This document shows, in pieces, positions 29,058-37,698 of a stretch of DNA of 64,000 nt (within the stretch, counting starts at the first letter, position 1; each line of letters starts with the position of its first letter). The translations under genes were made by a program, and so were the position numbers. The stretch is from Alphaproteobacteria bacterium (GTDB lineage: Bacteria; Pseudomonadota; Alphaproteobacteria; Sphingomonadales; Sphingomonadaceae), in assembly GCA_019232625.1 (NCBI GenBank), contig JAFANP010000044.1, positions 1 through 64,000 of the forward strand. The letters run 5' to 3'. A model generated the notes under the pieces. It was not told the DNA's origin. It did no database searches and saw only the letters and a list, made by a program, of their open reading frames with translations.

Positions 29058-29443
29058 CAGCCGAACACCCACCACCGGTTGAGCGCGAAGGTGGCGAAGG
29101 GCGTGACGAGCACGGCGGGGACGAGCGGCCACCAGGTGGGGCCGTGGAAGAAAGGGCCGGTGAGGACCCAGGTGAACGCCATGTTGAGCACCATGCCGAC
29201 CGACTGGACGAGGATGAAGCGGCTCTGAGTGGCCGCCGACCCCTCGTCCTTGCCGTGCCCCTTGAAGCTCCAGCGGCTGTGCAGGACGTAGCCGACCCCG
29301 ACCGCCACCGCGAAGGCGAGGACGACGGCGACGACCGGGTGGACGACGTAGGTGGCGAGCGGCCAGTAGATGACCGCGTAGAGCGCCGTCGAAAAGAGGC
29401 CGACCAGCCCGAAGCGGACGAGCTGTCCGGCAAGCGTGGTCAT
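29057..29443 (-). CDS. GtrA family membrane protein (putative polyprenyl-sugar flippase)
   Basis: A 128-residue protein with four membrane helices and the family pattern: LVRFGLVGLFSTALYAVIYW at the start, a basic loop HSRWSFKGHG after helix 2 and a terminal FALNRWWVFG. GtrA proteins are thought to flip undecaprenyl-phosphate-linked sugars. The start MTTLAGQLVRF is chosen from the family N-terminus; longer in-frame starts add non-hydrophobic sequence. It is transcribed divergently from the STT3-like gene with 100 bases between, and is coupled to the methyltransferase. Confidence 0.88.
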   Translation of the reverse strand: MTTLAGQLVRFGLVGLFSTALYAVIYWPLATYVVHPVVAVVLAFAVAVGVGYVLHSRWSFKGHGKDEGSAATQSRFILVQSVGMVLNMAFTWVLTGPFFHGPTWWPLVPAVLVTPFATFALNRWWVFG

Positions 29444-29543
29444 CGCGCCTTCGTTCTTCACTTCAGCGCGTTCTCCCGTCCGCCCGCTTGCCCTTTGGGG
29501 GTGACCGACTAATGCGGGCGCGAGGGGTTGAAAAGGGGGAAGC

Positions 29544-31310
29544 ATGGAGGAGCTCGACAGGCTGGAGAAGCACTGGCGCTGGTGGCTGCTCCTGTTCTGG
29601 CTGTGCGCGGCCGCGGCGCTCATCTACGCGAAATGGAGCGCCATCCGCAGCTTCGGGCTCGGCGACACCGACGACAATATGCGGATCATGGAGGTTCGCG
29701 CCTGGCTGGCCGGCCAGCCCTGGTACGATTTGCGCCAATATCGTCTCAACCCGCCCTTCGGCGCCGACATCCACTGGTCGCGCCTCGTCGACCTTCCTAT
29801 CGCCGGCCTGAAGCTCGGCCTGACGCCCTTGCTAGGAGGGGCCGGTGCGGAAAAGGTCGCCGTGACCGTCGCGCCGCTGCTGCCGATGGCCGTGGCGATG
29901 GCCGCGGTGGCGGCGGTCGCGCGGCGGCTGCTGGCGCCCAGCGCCTTCGCCCTGGCGATCGCCGTCCTTCTCTGCGCGCAGTCGCCGCGCGCGATGTGGG
30001 CGCCGCTTCGCATCGACCATCACGGCTGGCAGCTCGCCTTCCTCGCCTGCGCCCTTGCCGGGCTGACGGATCCCAAGCGCGCGCGCGGCGGCCTCATCCT
30101 CGGGCTCTCCACGGCGCTGTCCGTCGTCATCGGCCTCGAGATGCTCCTCTACCTCGCCTTGGCGGGCGGGCTTGCGGTGCTGATGTGGGTACGCGACCGC
30201 GGCGAGGCCCGGCGCCTTCTCACCTACGGCGCCAGCCTCGCCGGAGGGACGGCGGCCGGCTACCTCCTGTTCGCGTCCTGGGCGAACCGGGCGCCGATGT
30301 GCGACGCGCTCTCGCCCGTCTGGCTGTCGGCGCTGAGCGGCGCCGGCGCGGTCGCCATCCTCCTCGCCTTGCTGCCCCTGCGATCCTGGCCGCTTCGCCT
30401 CGGTGCGGCGGCGGTCGGCGGAGTCGTCGTCGGCGCCGCCTTCGCGCTCGCCTGGCCGCACTGCCTCGGACGGCTCGAGAACGTCTCGCCCGAGGCCACC
30501 CGGCTGTGGCTGGTCAACGTCCGCGAGGCGCGCCCGATCTACCTTCACGGGCTCCAGACGGTCGTGATCGTCTGCGCCCTGCCGATCATGGGCCTGATCG
30601 GCTATGCGACGATGCTTTGGCGGAGCCGGCGGGATCCGGAGCGCCTGATGCTCTGGGGCCTCGTCGCCGCCCCCGCTCTTCTCGCCGCGCTCCTCCTGCT
30701 CTGGCAGGCGCGGGCGGGACCGGCGGCGCAGCTCCTCGCCGTGCCGGGCGCGACGGGACTGGCCTGGGTGCTCCTGCCCTGGACGTTCGGCAACCGCTTC
30801 ATGCTGGTCCGCGTGGTGGGGACGGTCGGCGCCTTCCTGCTCGTCTCCGGCCTCCTCGCCCAGCAGGTGGCGAGCTGGGTTCCGCAGCCGGCGAGGCCGG
30901 CGATGAAGACCGTCAAACGCGCCGACGGCCTGTGCTGGAGCCTGTGGGGCCTTCACCCGGTGGCGCTGGTGCCGAAAGGCTATGTGCTGACCCATGTGGA
31001 CCTCGGGCCGCGGCTCATCGCCGTCACCCATCACGACGCCGTCGCCGGCCCCTACCACCGCAACGGGCGCGACATCGTCGACGTGATGCTCGCCTTCCGC
31101 AGCACGCCCGAATACGCCCACCAGGTGATCGAGCGCCGCGGGATCGACTATGTCCTCGTCTGCCCGAGCATGTCGGAGACCACCATCTATTCGACCCAGG
31201 CGAAGAACGGCTTCTACATGCAGCTGATCAGGGGCCAGGTGCCGGACTGGCTTGAGCCGGTGCCGCTGCCCAAGGCGTCGCCCTTCCGGATGTGGCGCGT
31301 CAGACGCTGA
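29544..31310 (+). CDS. STT3-like polytopic membrane glycosyltransferase (GT-C)
   Basis: A 588-residue protein with one helix at residues 14-30, a first extracytoplasmic loop containing GLGDTDDNMRIMEVRAWLAG and PPFGADIHWSRLVDLP, about ten further helices and a soluble C-terminal domain. The acidic first loop and the overall plan are those of GT-C enzymes related to the oligosaccharyltransferase STT3/AglB/PglB. The WWDYG signature is not obvious. A likely role is transfer of lipid-linked sugar to an envelope polymer. It ends 11 bases inside the convergent marC gene. Confidence 0.75.
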   Translation: MEELDRLEKHWRWWLLLFWLCAAAALIYAKWSAIRSFGLGDTDDNMRIMEVRAWLAGQPWYDLRQYRLNPPFGADIHWSRLVDLPIAGLKLGLTPLLGGAGAEKVAVTVAPLLPMAVAMAAVAAVARRLLAPSAFALAIAVLLCAQSPRAMWAPLRIDHHGWQLAFLACALAGLTDPKRARGGLILGLSTALSVVIGLEMLLYLALAGGLAVLMWVRDRGEARRLLTYGASLAGGTAAGYLLFASWANRAPMCDALSPVWLSALSGAGAVAILLALLPLRSWPLRLGAAAVGGVVVGAAFALAWPHCLGRLENVSPEATRLWLVNVREARPIYLHGLQTVVIVCALPIMGLIGYATMLWRSRRDPERLMLWGLVAAPALLAALLLLWQARAGPAAQLLAVPGATGLAWVLLPWTFGNRFMLVRVVGTVGAFLLVSGLLAQQVASWVPQPARPAMKTVKRADGLCWSLWGLHPVALVPKGYVLTHVDLGPRLIAVTHHDAVAGPYHRNGRDIVDVMLAFRSTPEYAHQVIERRGIDYVLVCPSMSETTIYSTQAKNGFYMQLIRGQVPDWLEPVPLPKASPFRMWRVRR

Positions 31311-31923
31311 AGCTGACGGAGATCCCGTCGATGACGAACTGGGCGGCGAGCGCGGCGAGGATGACGCCGAGCAGCCGGGTCAGCATCGCCTCCGTCTTGT
31401 GGCCGAGGATCCGCATCAGCGGCGCCGCGGCGAGCAGCGCGAGCAGCGTCAGGATCAGCACTGCGACGAGGGCGCCGACGACGGTCAGCGACTCGCGGAG
31501 GCCGTTGCTGCGGGCCATGAGCAGCATCACCGACGCGATGGATCCGGGCCCGGCGATCATCGGGATCGCCATCGGAAAGACGGAGATGTCCTCGTGCTGG
31601 GGGTCCGCGTTCACTTCCTGCGCGCGGTGCTCCCGGCGCTGGGTCCGCTTCTCGAACACCATCTCGAGCGCGATCAGGAACAGCATGATGCCGCCCGCGA
31701 TGCGGAAGGCGGCGAGGCTGATGCCGAGATGCTTGAGCAGATCCTCCCCAAGCAGCCCGAAGAAGAGGAGGATGCCGGCGGCGACGAGCACGGCTCGGAT
31801 CGCCATCATCCGCCGCTCGCCGGGCGGCGCCTCGCGGGTCAGGCTGGCGTAGATGGGCGCGCAGCCCGGCGGGTCGATGACGACCAGCAGGGTGACGAAG
31901 GCGGAGGAGAAGAGCTCGATCAC
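31300..31923 (-). CDS. MarC family integral membrane protein
   Basis: A 207-residue protein with six predicted membrane helices and the MarC features: LLVVIDPPGCAPIYASLT in helix 1 and FPMAIPMIAGPGSIASVML in the second half, the two P-G-rich repeats of the family. A charged loop (about 107-125) separates the halves. MarC was once tied to multiple antibiotic resistance but its transport role is unproven. The stop overlaps the convergent STT3-like gene. It lies upstream of nothing obviously related. Confidence 0.88.
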   Translation of the reverse strand: MIELFSSAFVTLLVVIDPPGCAPIYASLTREAPPGERRMMAIRAVLVAAGILLFFGLLGEDLLKHLGISLAAFRIAGGIMLFLIALEMVFEKRTQRREHRAQEVNADPQHEDISVFPMAIPMIAGPGSIASVMLLMARSNGLRESLTVVGALVAVLILTLLALLAAAPLMRILGHKTEAMLTRLLGVILAALAAQFVIDGISVSFSV

Positions 31924-31963
31924 GACCCCTTCCGCGGCGCCCCGCCGGAGGACTTCCGGCCGC

Positions 31964-32266
31964 TCATCGGGAGGCGCTGATCAGGAGGTCCATCCGCAGG
32001 TCGCCGATCAGCCGCTGAAGCAGCCAGATGACGAGCAGCAGCACCATGGGGCTGAGGTCCAGGCCACCGAAATCGGGAAGTATCTTGCGGATCGGCCGGT
32101 AGAAGGGGTCGGTGAGCTTCTCGAGCCCGCCGATCAGGCCCCGCACGAAAGGGCTGTGGCTGTTGACGACGTTGAACGCCACCAGCCACCCGAGGATGAC
32201 CTGGATGATGATGACCCAGCTGAAGATCCATAGGACGATCCCCAGCAGATCGAGCAACGTCAGCAT
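31964..32266 (-). CDS. YggT family membrane protein
   Basis: A 100-residue protein with one N-terminal helix (about 4-28) and another near the C-terminus (about 72-90). Between them is the conserved YggT/Ycf19 segment PFVRGLIGGLEKLTDPFYRPIRKILP. The family is linked to osmotic stress and cell division or thylakoid organisation in other organisms; its role here is unknown. It is preceded by the 56-residue protein gene on the same strand (72-base gap). Confidence 0.9.
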   Translation of the reverse strand: MLTLLDLLGIVLWIFSWVIIIQVILGWLVAFNVVNSHSPFVRGLIGGLEKLTDPFYRPIRKILPDFGGLDLSPMVLLLVIWLLQRLIGDLRMDLLISASR

Positions 32267-32338
32267 GCGCCCTCCACTCCTCCGCGTCGAGCGGATGTAG
32301 GGAAGCGGCGCGCCTGCGGCAATGCCCGCGCCCAGGCC

Positions 32339-32509
32339 TCAGCCGTGGGCGGCTTCCCGTCCGGCGCCCTGCGACGCGACGATGAGATCGGCATATTCCT
32401 CGGCGAGGCGGCGGTGGCAGTCCGCGGCGAGCGGATGCCTCGCGCGCGCCGCCGCACGCTGCTCGGCCGCTATGCGCGAGCGATAATAATCGAGGTCGGT
32501 CTGTTCCAT
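32339..32509 (-). CDS. Small conserved-type hypothetical protein (56 residues)
   Basis: Open frame encoding MEQTDLDYYRSRIAAEQRAA and ending GREAAHG. It looks like the small sphingomonad proteins that open with a D-Y-Y-x-x-R-x-x-A-E-x-x-A-A pattern: charged, fully helical and without membrane segments. A GGGGAAGA ribosome-binding site sits directly before the ATG. Coding character is strong (third positions mostly G/C, acidic-basic heptad-like pattern). No function known. Confidence 0.65.
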   Translation of the reverse strand: MEQTDLDYYRSRIAAEQRAAARARHPLAADCHRRLAEEYADLIVASQGAGREAAHG

Positions 32510-32618
32510 TCTTCCCCCCCGGGAGCGAATGAAGGCAGACTATGCCCGTCCTGCCGCTGGGACAATGACATGGATCAGTGGGGAGGCTATGTTGATCGCC
32601 GCTCTCGAAAGGCCTGTC

Positions 32619-32879
32619 ATGCGTCTGCTTCCCCTCGCCCTTCTGCCGGCCCTGCTCGGCGGCTGTCTCGCCAAGACCGCCGTCGACGTCGTCACCCTTC
32701 CCGTGAAGGCCGCGTCGAAGACCGTCGACCTCCTCACCACCAGCCAGGCCGAGGCCGACCAGAAGCGGGGCCGCGCGCTTCGCGAGCGCGAGGAGTGCCT
32801 CGGCAAGGAGGAGCGGCGGGCGGCCCGGGAGCATCGCGAGCCGGACGCGGCCCGCTGCCCGGAACCGCCAAGGCGGTGA
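32619..32879 (+). CDS. Small lipoprotein, NF012211-like or unknown
   Basis: An 86-residue product. The N-terminus MRLLPLALLPALLGGC contains a lipobox LGGC, so it should be lipidated at Cys16. The mature part begins LAKTAVDVVTLPVKAASKTVDLLTTSQAEAD, followed by a highly charged Arg/Glu tail with a second Cys in REECLGK. Similar small lipoproteins with a TAVDVVTLPV-K-motif are common in sphingomonads, but no function is established. The start is chosen for AAAGG at 7-base spacing; two earlier in-frame ATGs (32529 and 32589) would bury the lipobox. It converges with the aldehyde dehydrogenase gene, with no gap. I cannot confirm any named family for it. Confidence 0.7.
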   Translation: MRLLPLALLPALLGGCLAKTAVDVVTLPVKAASKTVDLLTTSQAEADQKRGRALREREECLGKEERRAAREHREPDAARCPEPPRR

Positions 32880-34388
32880 TCAGAGCGCGATCGCGACCGT
32901 CTTGAGCTCGGTATAGGCCTCGATGCCGTAGCGCCCCTGCTCCCGGCCGAAGCCGGACTGCTTGTAGCCGCCGAACGGCAGCGCCACGTCGGCGGCGGAC
33001 GGGCAATTGCCCCAGACCATGCCGGCCTTCAGCTTCGCGGCGAGCTTGTGCATGGCCGACACGTCGCGGGTCCAGATGCTGGCTGCGAGGCCGTAGCTCG
33101 TGTCGTTGGCCGCCTTGGCGACCTCGTCGAGATCCTCGTAGCGCTGCGCCGCGAGAACGGGACCGAATATCTCCTCGCGCACCACCGCCATGTCTGGCCT
33201 CACGTCGACCAGCACGGTCGGGTTGACGAAATAGCCGTCTCCCCCCGGCGCGTCGCCTCCGCAAAGCACCGAGGCGCCCTCCTTGCGCCCTTTCTCGATA
33301 TAGCCGAGCACCCGCGCATGCTGCTCGCTGGAGACGAGCGGCCCCATCATCGTGTCCGGGGCAAGCGACGGCCCCACCTTCCACTGCGCGGCATTGGCGG
33401 CGACCGCCTCGAGGAGCGCGTCGAACACGTCCTTGTGCGCGAACAGGCGCGAGCCGGCGATGCAGACCTGGCCCGAATTGGCGAAGATCGAGCGCGCCGC
33501 CCCCGCCGCGGTCCGCTGCACGTCGACGTCGGGAAGGACGATGACCGGCGACTTGCCGCCGAGCTCCAGCGTCACCCGCTTGAGCGTCTCCGTAGCGTTG
33601 CGGTTGATCAGCTTGCCGACCTCGGTGGAGCCGGTGAACGCCACCTTGTCCACGTCCGGGTGGCGGACCAGCCGGTCGCCCGCAGTCTCGCCGAGCCCGG
33701 TGACGATGTTGACGACGCCGTCGGGGATGCCGGCCTCGGCCACCAGGTCGCCGAGGCGAAGCGCGGTCAGCGACGTCTGCTCGGCCGGCTTGAGCACGGC
33801 GGTGCAGCCGGCGGCCAAGGCGGGCGCGATCTTCTGGACCGCCATCATCAGCGGGAAGTTCCACGGCACGATCTGGGCGCAGACGCCGACCGGCTCGCGG
33901 CGGACATAAGCGTGGACGCTTCCAACCGGCATCCCCGCCGGCTCGACATGCTCGCCGGCGATCTTGGTCGCCCAGCCCGCCATGTAGCGCAGCGTCTGGA
34001 CCGACCTCGGGAGATCATAGCCCTGGCTCGCGACGCGGGGCTTGCCGTTGTCGATGGATTCGAGCTCGGCCAGCTCGGGCGTATGCTCTTCGAGGAGCGC
34101 CGCCAGCCGCTCCATCAGCCGCTCCCGCTGGTAAGGGGGGAGGCCGGACCAGCGTCCGTCGTCGAAGGCGCGCCGGGCCGCCGCCACGGCGCGGTCCACA
34201 TCGGCATCCGACGCGTCGACGACCGCGGCGATCTCCTTGCCCGTCGAGGGATCGTAGACCGGAAGGGTGCGGCCGTGGGTCGAGTCGATCCAGCGCCCGT
34301 CGATGAAGAGGGCGGGCGCGCGGGCGAGCGCCTTGCGGGCGGCCTCCGAATAATCGGGCTGGGCGGCGAGGCGGGTCATCTCGTTCAT
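32880..34388 (-). CDS. Aldehyde dehydrogenase (betaine/phenylacetaldehyde type)
   Basis: NAD(P)-dependent aldehyde dehydrogenase of 502 residues. Catalytic Cys309 is in NSGQVCIAGSR and general base Glu275 in LELGGKSP. The cofactor motif FTGSTEVGK (251-259) and the oxyanion-side Asn in VPWNFPL are also present. The sequence is closest in feel to the betaine-aldehyde or phenylacetaldehyde dehydrogenase branch; specificity cannot be read from sequence. It stands alone, transcribed divergently from the SGNH esterase gene (96-base gap). Confidence 0.92.
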   Translation of the reverse strand: MNEMTRLAAQPDYSEAARKALARAPALFIDGRWIDSTHGRTLPVYDPSTGKEIAAVVDASDADVDRAVAAARRAFDDGRWSGLPPYQRERLMERLAALLEEHTPELAELESIDNGKPRVASQGYDLPRSVQTLRYMAGWATKIAGEHVEPAGMPVGSVHAYVRREPVGVCAQIVPWNFPLMMAVQKIAPALAAGCTAVLKPAEQTSLTALRLGDLVAEAGIPDGVVNIVTGLGETAGDRLVRHPDVDKVAFTGSTEVGKLINRNATETLKRVTLELGGKSPVIVLPDVDVQRTAAGAARSIFANSGQVCIAGSRLFAHKDVFDALLEAVAANAAQWKVGPSLAPDTMMGPLVSSEQHARVLGYIEKGRKEGASVLCGGDAPGGDGYFVNPTVLVDVRPDMAVVREEIFGPVLAAQRYEDLDEVAKAANDTSYGLAASIWTRDVSAMHKLAAKLKAGMVWGNCPSAADVALPFGGYKQSGFGREQGRYGIEAYTELKTVAIAL

Positions 34389-34484
34389 CGGCGGCGTCTC
34401 CTCGTCGGCATCGGCTTCGCAGCCGGACTAGGAGTTGCCAGGCTCCCACGCAACTCTTCGCGCCGTCATGCTTTGAGGCGGACC

Positions 34485-35057
34485 ATGCCTGCTTCAGCCC
34501 CCGTCATCCTCGCCTTCGGCGACAGCCTCGTCGCCGGTTACGGTCTCCCCCGCGAAGACGGCTTCGCCCCGCAGATGGAAGCCGCCCTCAGGGCGCGCGG
34601 GCTGGACGCCACGGTGATCAACGCCGGCGTGTCCGGCAACACCTCGGGCGGCGCGAGCGTCAGGCTCAAATGGGTGCTGGACCGGCTGCCGTCCCCACCG
34701 GACCTCGCCATCGTGGCGCTCGGCGGCAACGACATCCTGCGCGCCATTCCGGCCCGCGAGACTCGCGAGGACATGGCGACCATCCTCACGCGCCTCGAGG
34801 AGCGGGGAGTCCCGGTGGTGCTCGCCGGCATGGTGGCGCCGCCCTTCCTCGGCGACGGCTACAGGAAGGCGTTCAACGCCCTCTTCCCCGATCTCGCCCG
34901 GGAGCATCGGGTGGCCGGCTTCTACCCCTTCTTCCTGACGGGCGTGGCGGGGAATCCGAAGCTCAACCTTCCGGACGGCCTCCATCCCAACCGCGCGGGC
35001 GTGGCGCGGATGGTGGCGGGCGTTCTCCCGATCGTCACACGCGCGCTGGGCGCCTAG
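34485..35057 (+). CDS. SGNH/GDSL esterase (TesA-like arylesterase)
   Basis: A 190-residue SGNH hydrolase with all four blocks: FGDSLVAGYG (nucleophile Ser), AGVSGNTSGG (oxyanion Gly), ALGGNDILR (Asn) and LPDGLHPNRAG (Asp and His). It resembles E. coli TesA, a thioesterase/lysophospholipase, but no signal peptide is visible with this start, so the protein may be cytoplasmic. Likely substrates are short esters or thioesters. The stop overlaps that of the convergent PilZ gene by 4 bases. Confidence 0.88.
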   Translation: MPASAPVILAFGDSLVAGYGLPREDGFAPQMEAALRARGLDATVINAGVSGNTSGGASVRLKWVLDRLPSPPDLAIVALGGNDILRAIPARETREDMATILTRLEERGVPVVLAGMVAPPFLGDGYRKAFNALFPDLAREHRVAGFYPFFLTGVAGNPKLNLPDGLHPNRAGVARMVAGVLPIVTRALGA

Positions 35058-35344
35058 CCGCCGAGCACGATCTCATGGCCGAAGTTCAGGCCGATGCGGC
35101 CGTCCCTCGACCAGCGCACGAAGGCGTGGATGCGGCTGCATTCCGGGAACTGGACCAGCACCGTCTCGCCGAGGCGCGGCGAAAGCGCGCTCTCCACCAT
35201 CGTGCCGCGCGAGGAGATGTTGAGGACGGGGACCTCGTGGGGCGCCCCCCGGAACCAGATCGTGGCGCTCTCGATCAGACCTTCGTAGCGCGGCTCGCGG
35301 CGCCGCTCGTCCCCGGCCGTCTCGATCTTCTGCTGAACGCCCAT
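35054..35344 (-). CDS. PilZ domain protein
   Basis: A 96-residue single-domain protein with the two c-di-GMP-binding motifs of PilZ: an R-rich start DERRREPRYEG (RxxxR) near residue 13 and NISSRGTMVES (D/N-x-S-x-x-G) near residue 43. Alphaproteobacterial PilZ proteins link c-di-GMP to motility or polysaccharide output. It is alone on this strand, with 164 bases of divergent promoter space to the GH1/RmlD fusion gene. Confidence 0.85.
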   Translation of the reverse strand: MGVQQKIETAGDERRREPRYEGLIESATIWFRGAPHEVPVLNISSRGTMVESALSPRLGETVLVQFPECSRIHAFVRWSRDGRIGLNFGHEIVLGG

Positions 35345-35508
35345 AGGCTCCTCCGCAATCGCATGGGAGCATGGACCCGAGAGCCTTTAGATTTCCCTAG
35401 CGTCCGGGAAATCTGCCTAACCTGCTTAAGCGGCGGGCCGTTTTGTCGGAACAACGGCTCCGGGACTCGTGTTTCGTTTCTTGTCCGCAACAGCGAACCG
35501 CAAGGTGA

Positions 35509-37695
35509 ATGACGAACGATCGACGCAACACGCCTCCGCTGGAACTCTGGGGAGGTGTCGAATGCACCATCGTCCGCCTCGGCGACGACTATCGCGACCA
35601 GACGGCGGAGACGGGCCACCTCCAGCGCCGCGACGACATCGCTCTGATCGCCGGGCTCGGCATCAGGACGGTGCGCTACCCGATCCTGTGGGAAGCGATC
35701 GCTCCCGATCGCCCCGACGATCTCGACTTCGCCTGGACCGACGAGCGGCTAGCCATGCTGAGGGAGCGCGGCATCCGGGTCATCGGCGGCCTGCTCCACC
35801 ACGGTTCGGGCCCCCGCTATACCGACCTGCTCGACCGCGACTTTCCAGCCAAGCTCGCCGACTTCGCGGCGCGGGTGGCCGACCGCTATCCGTGGATCGA
35901 GATGTGGACTCCCGTCAACGAGCCGCTGACCACCGCCCGCTTCTCCGGCCTCTACGGCCATTGGTACCCGCACGGGAGGGACTATCCCACCTTCCTGCGT
36001 GCCCTCGTCAACCAATGCCGAGGCACCTTGGAGGCGATGCGCGCCATCCGGCGGCACGTTCCGGGCGCCAAGCTGGTGCAGACGGAGGATCTCGGAAAGA
36101 CCTTCTCGACGGCGCCGCTGCGCTACCAAGCCGTGCACGAGAACGAGCGTCGGTGGCTGAGCCTCGACCTGCTCTGCGGGCGGGTCGATCCCCGGCACAA
36201 TTGGCACTCCTTCCTGTCCCAGGCCGGCGTCGGCGCGGAGGAGATTGACGCGTTCCAGGGAGGCGAGGGGACGCCGGACCTGCTCGGCATCAATCACTAT
36301 CTCACCAGCGAGCGGTTCCTCGACCACCGTCTCCACCTCTATCCCGGGCAGCAGGCGGGCGGGAACGGGCGCGACACCTATGTCGATGCCGAAGCCGTCC
36401 GGGTGAAGCGCCTCGAGCCCGACACCGGAATCGGGCCGCGGCTCCGCGAAGCCTGGGAGCGCTACCGCATCCCCCTGGCGGTGACCGAGGTCCACCACGG
36501 CTGCCATCGCGACGAGCAGCTGCGCTGGTTCGCCGAGGCCTGGAAGACCTGCGGCGCGCTGCGGGAGGAAGGGATAGACCTGCGCGCCGTCACGCTCTGG
36601 TCGATGTTCGGCAATGTCGACTGGCGGTTCCTGCTGACCCAGCGCAACGGCGTCTACGACCCGGGGGCGTTCGACGCCCGCGGCGAGACGCCGAGGCCGA
36701 CCGCGGTGGCGAGCGCCGCCAGGGCCTTTGCCAAAGGCGAGGATTTCGACCATCCGGCGCTCGACAGCCCCGGCTGGTGGCGCCGGCCGCCGCGCCTCTA
36801 TCCGTGGAACGGGCGCTGCAAGAGCTTCGAATGGGGCGGCCGCAAGCTGCTCGTCACCGGCGCCACGGGCACGCTCGGCCGCGCCTTCGCCCGCATCTGC
36901 GAGGAGCGCGCCCTCCCCTTCTGCCTCACCACCCGGGCCGAGCTCGACATATGCGACGACGCCTCGATCGCCGCCGCCCTCGAGGAGCATCGGCCGTGGG
37001 CGATCGTCAACACCGCCGGTTTCGTCCGGGTGCCGGATGCGGAACGCGAGCCCGACGCCTGCCTGCGCGCCAATGCTCTCGGCCCCGAGAAGCTCGCCCG
37101 CGCCTGCACCGCCGCCGGCATCCCGCTCGTCACCTTCTCCTCCGACCTCGTCTTCGACGGCACGCTCGGAAGGCCCTATCGGGAGGACGACCCGGTGAGC
37201 CCCACCGGGATGTACGGCCTCAGCAAGGCCAGGGCCGAAAGCCAGGTGCTCGGCGTGATGGAGGACGCCCTGATCGTCCGCACCAGCGCCTTCTTCGGTC
37301 CGTGGGACCGGTACAATTTCGCCTGGAACGTGCTCGCCTCCCTCGCCCGCGGCGAGCCGGTCAGGGCCTGCGACCGCACCGAGATATCGCCCACCTACGT
37401 GCCCGATCTCTGCCACGCGACTCTCGACCTGCTGATCGACGGCGAGAGGGGCGTGTGGCACCTGGCCAACCAGGGCCGGCTGAGCTGGTACGAATTCGCC
37501 TACAAGGTCGCGGAAGGCGCGGGCTACGACCCGGCCATGGTTGAGCCGCTCACGGCGGGCCGTGGGTCGCTCACCGCCCTCGACAGCGGTCGAGGGCCTC
37601 TGCTCCGGCCCTTCGAGCATGCGCTCGGGGACTATCTGGTCCAGGTGCGCGACCGCGAGGATCTGGCGCCGGAGACGGACGTCGCGGCCGAGTGA
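35509..37695 (+). CDS. GH1-like glycosidase domain fused to RmlD-like sugar-nucleotide reductase
   Basis: A 728-residue two-domain protein. Residues about 10-410 form a TIM-barrel glycosidase with acid/base Glu138 in TPVNEP and nucleophile Glu327 in VTEVHHG, the pattern of clan GH-A (GH1-like). Residues about 445-715 form a short-chain reductase with the nucleotide motif GATGTLG (451-457), a Ser in FSSDLVFDG and YGLSK, as in dTDP-4-dehydrorhamnose reductase RmlD. No signal peptide, so cytoplasmic. Fusion implies that a sugar freed by one half is handled by the other, or that the GH half has become a scaffold. No rmlA-C genes are near. Confidence 0.85.
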   Translation: MTNDRRNTPPLELWGGVECTIVRLGDDYRDQTAETGHLQRRDDIALIAGLGIRTVRYPILWEAIAPDRPDDLDFAWTDERLAMLRERGIRVIGGLLHHGSGPRYTDLLDRDFPAKLADFAARVADRYPWIEMWTPVNEPLTTARFSGLYGHWYPHGRDYPTFLRALVNQCRGTLEAMRAIRRHVPGAKLVQTEDLGKTFSTAPLRYQAVHENERRWLSLDLLCGRVDPRHNWHSFLSQAGVGAEEIDAFQGGEGTPDLLGINHYLTSERFLDHRLHLYPGQQAGGNGRDTYVDAEAVRVKRLEPDTGIGPRLREAWERYRIPLAVTEVHHGCHRDEQLRWFAEAWKTCGALREEGIDLRAVTLWSMFGNVDWRFLLTQRNGVYDPGAFDARGETPRPTAVASAARAFAKGEDFDHPALDSPGWWRRPPRLYPWNGRCKSFEWGGRKLLVTGATGTLGRAFARICEERALPFCLTTRAELDICDDASIAAALEEHRPWAIVNTAGFVRVPDAEREPDACLRANALGPEKLARACTAAGIPLVTFSSDLVFDGTLGRPYREDDPVSPTGMYGLSKARAESQVLGVMEDALIVRTSAFFGPWDRYNFAWNVLASLARGEPVRACDRTEISPTYVPDLCHATLDLLIDGERGVWHLANQGRLSWYEFAYKVAEGAGYDPAMVEPLTAGRGSLTALDSGRGPLLRPFEHALGDYLVQVRDREDLAPETDVAAE

Positions 37696-37698
37696 CCG

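Noticed and set aside
32260-32457. 65-codon minus-strand frame
   Set aside because: Arg-rich, in a different frame from the convincing 56-residue gene that covers the same bases.
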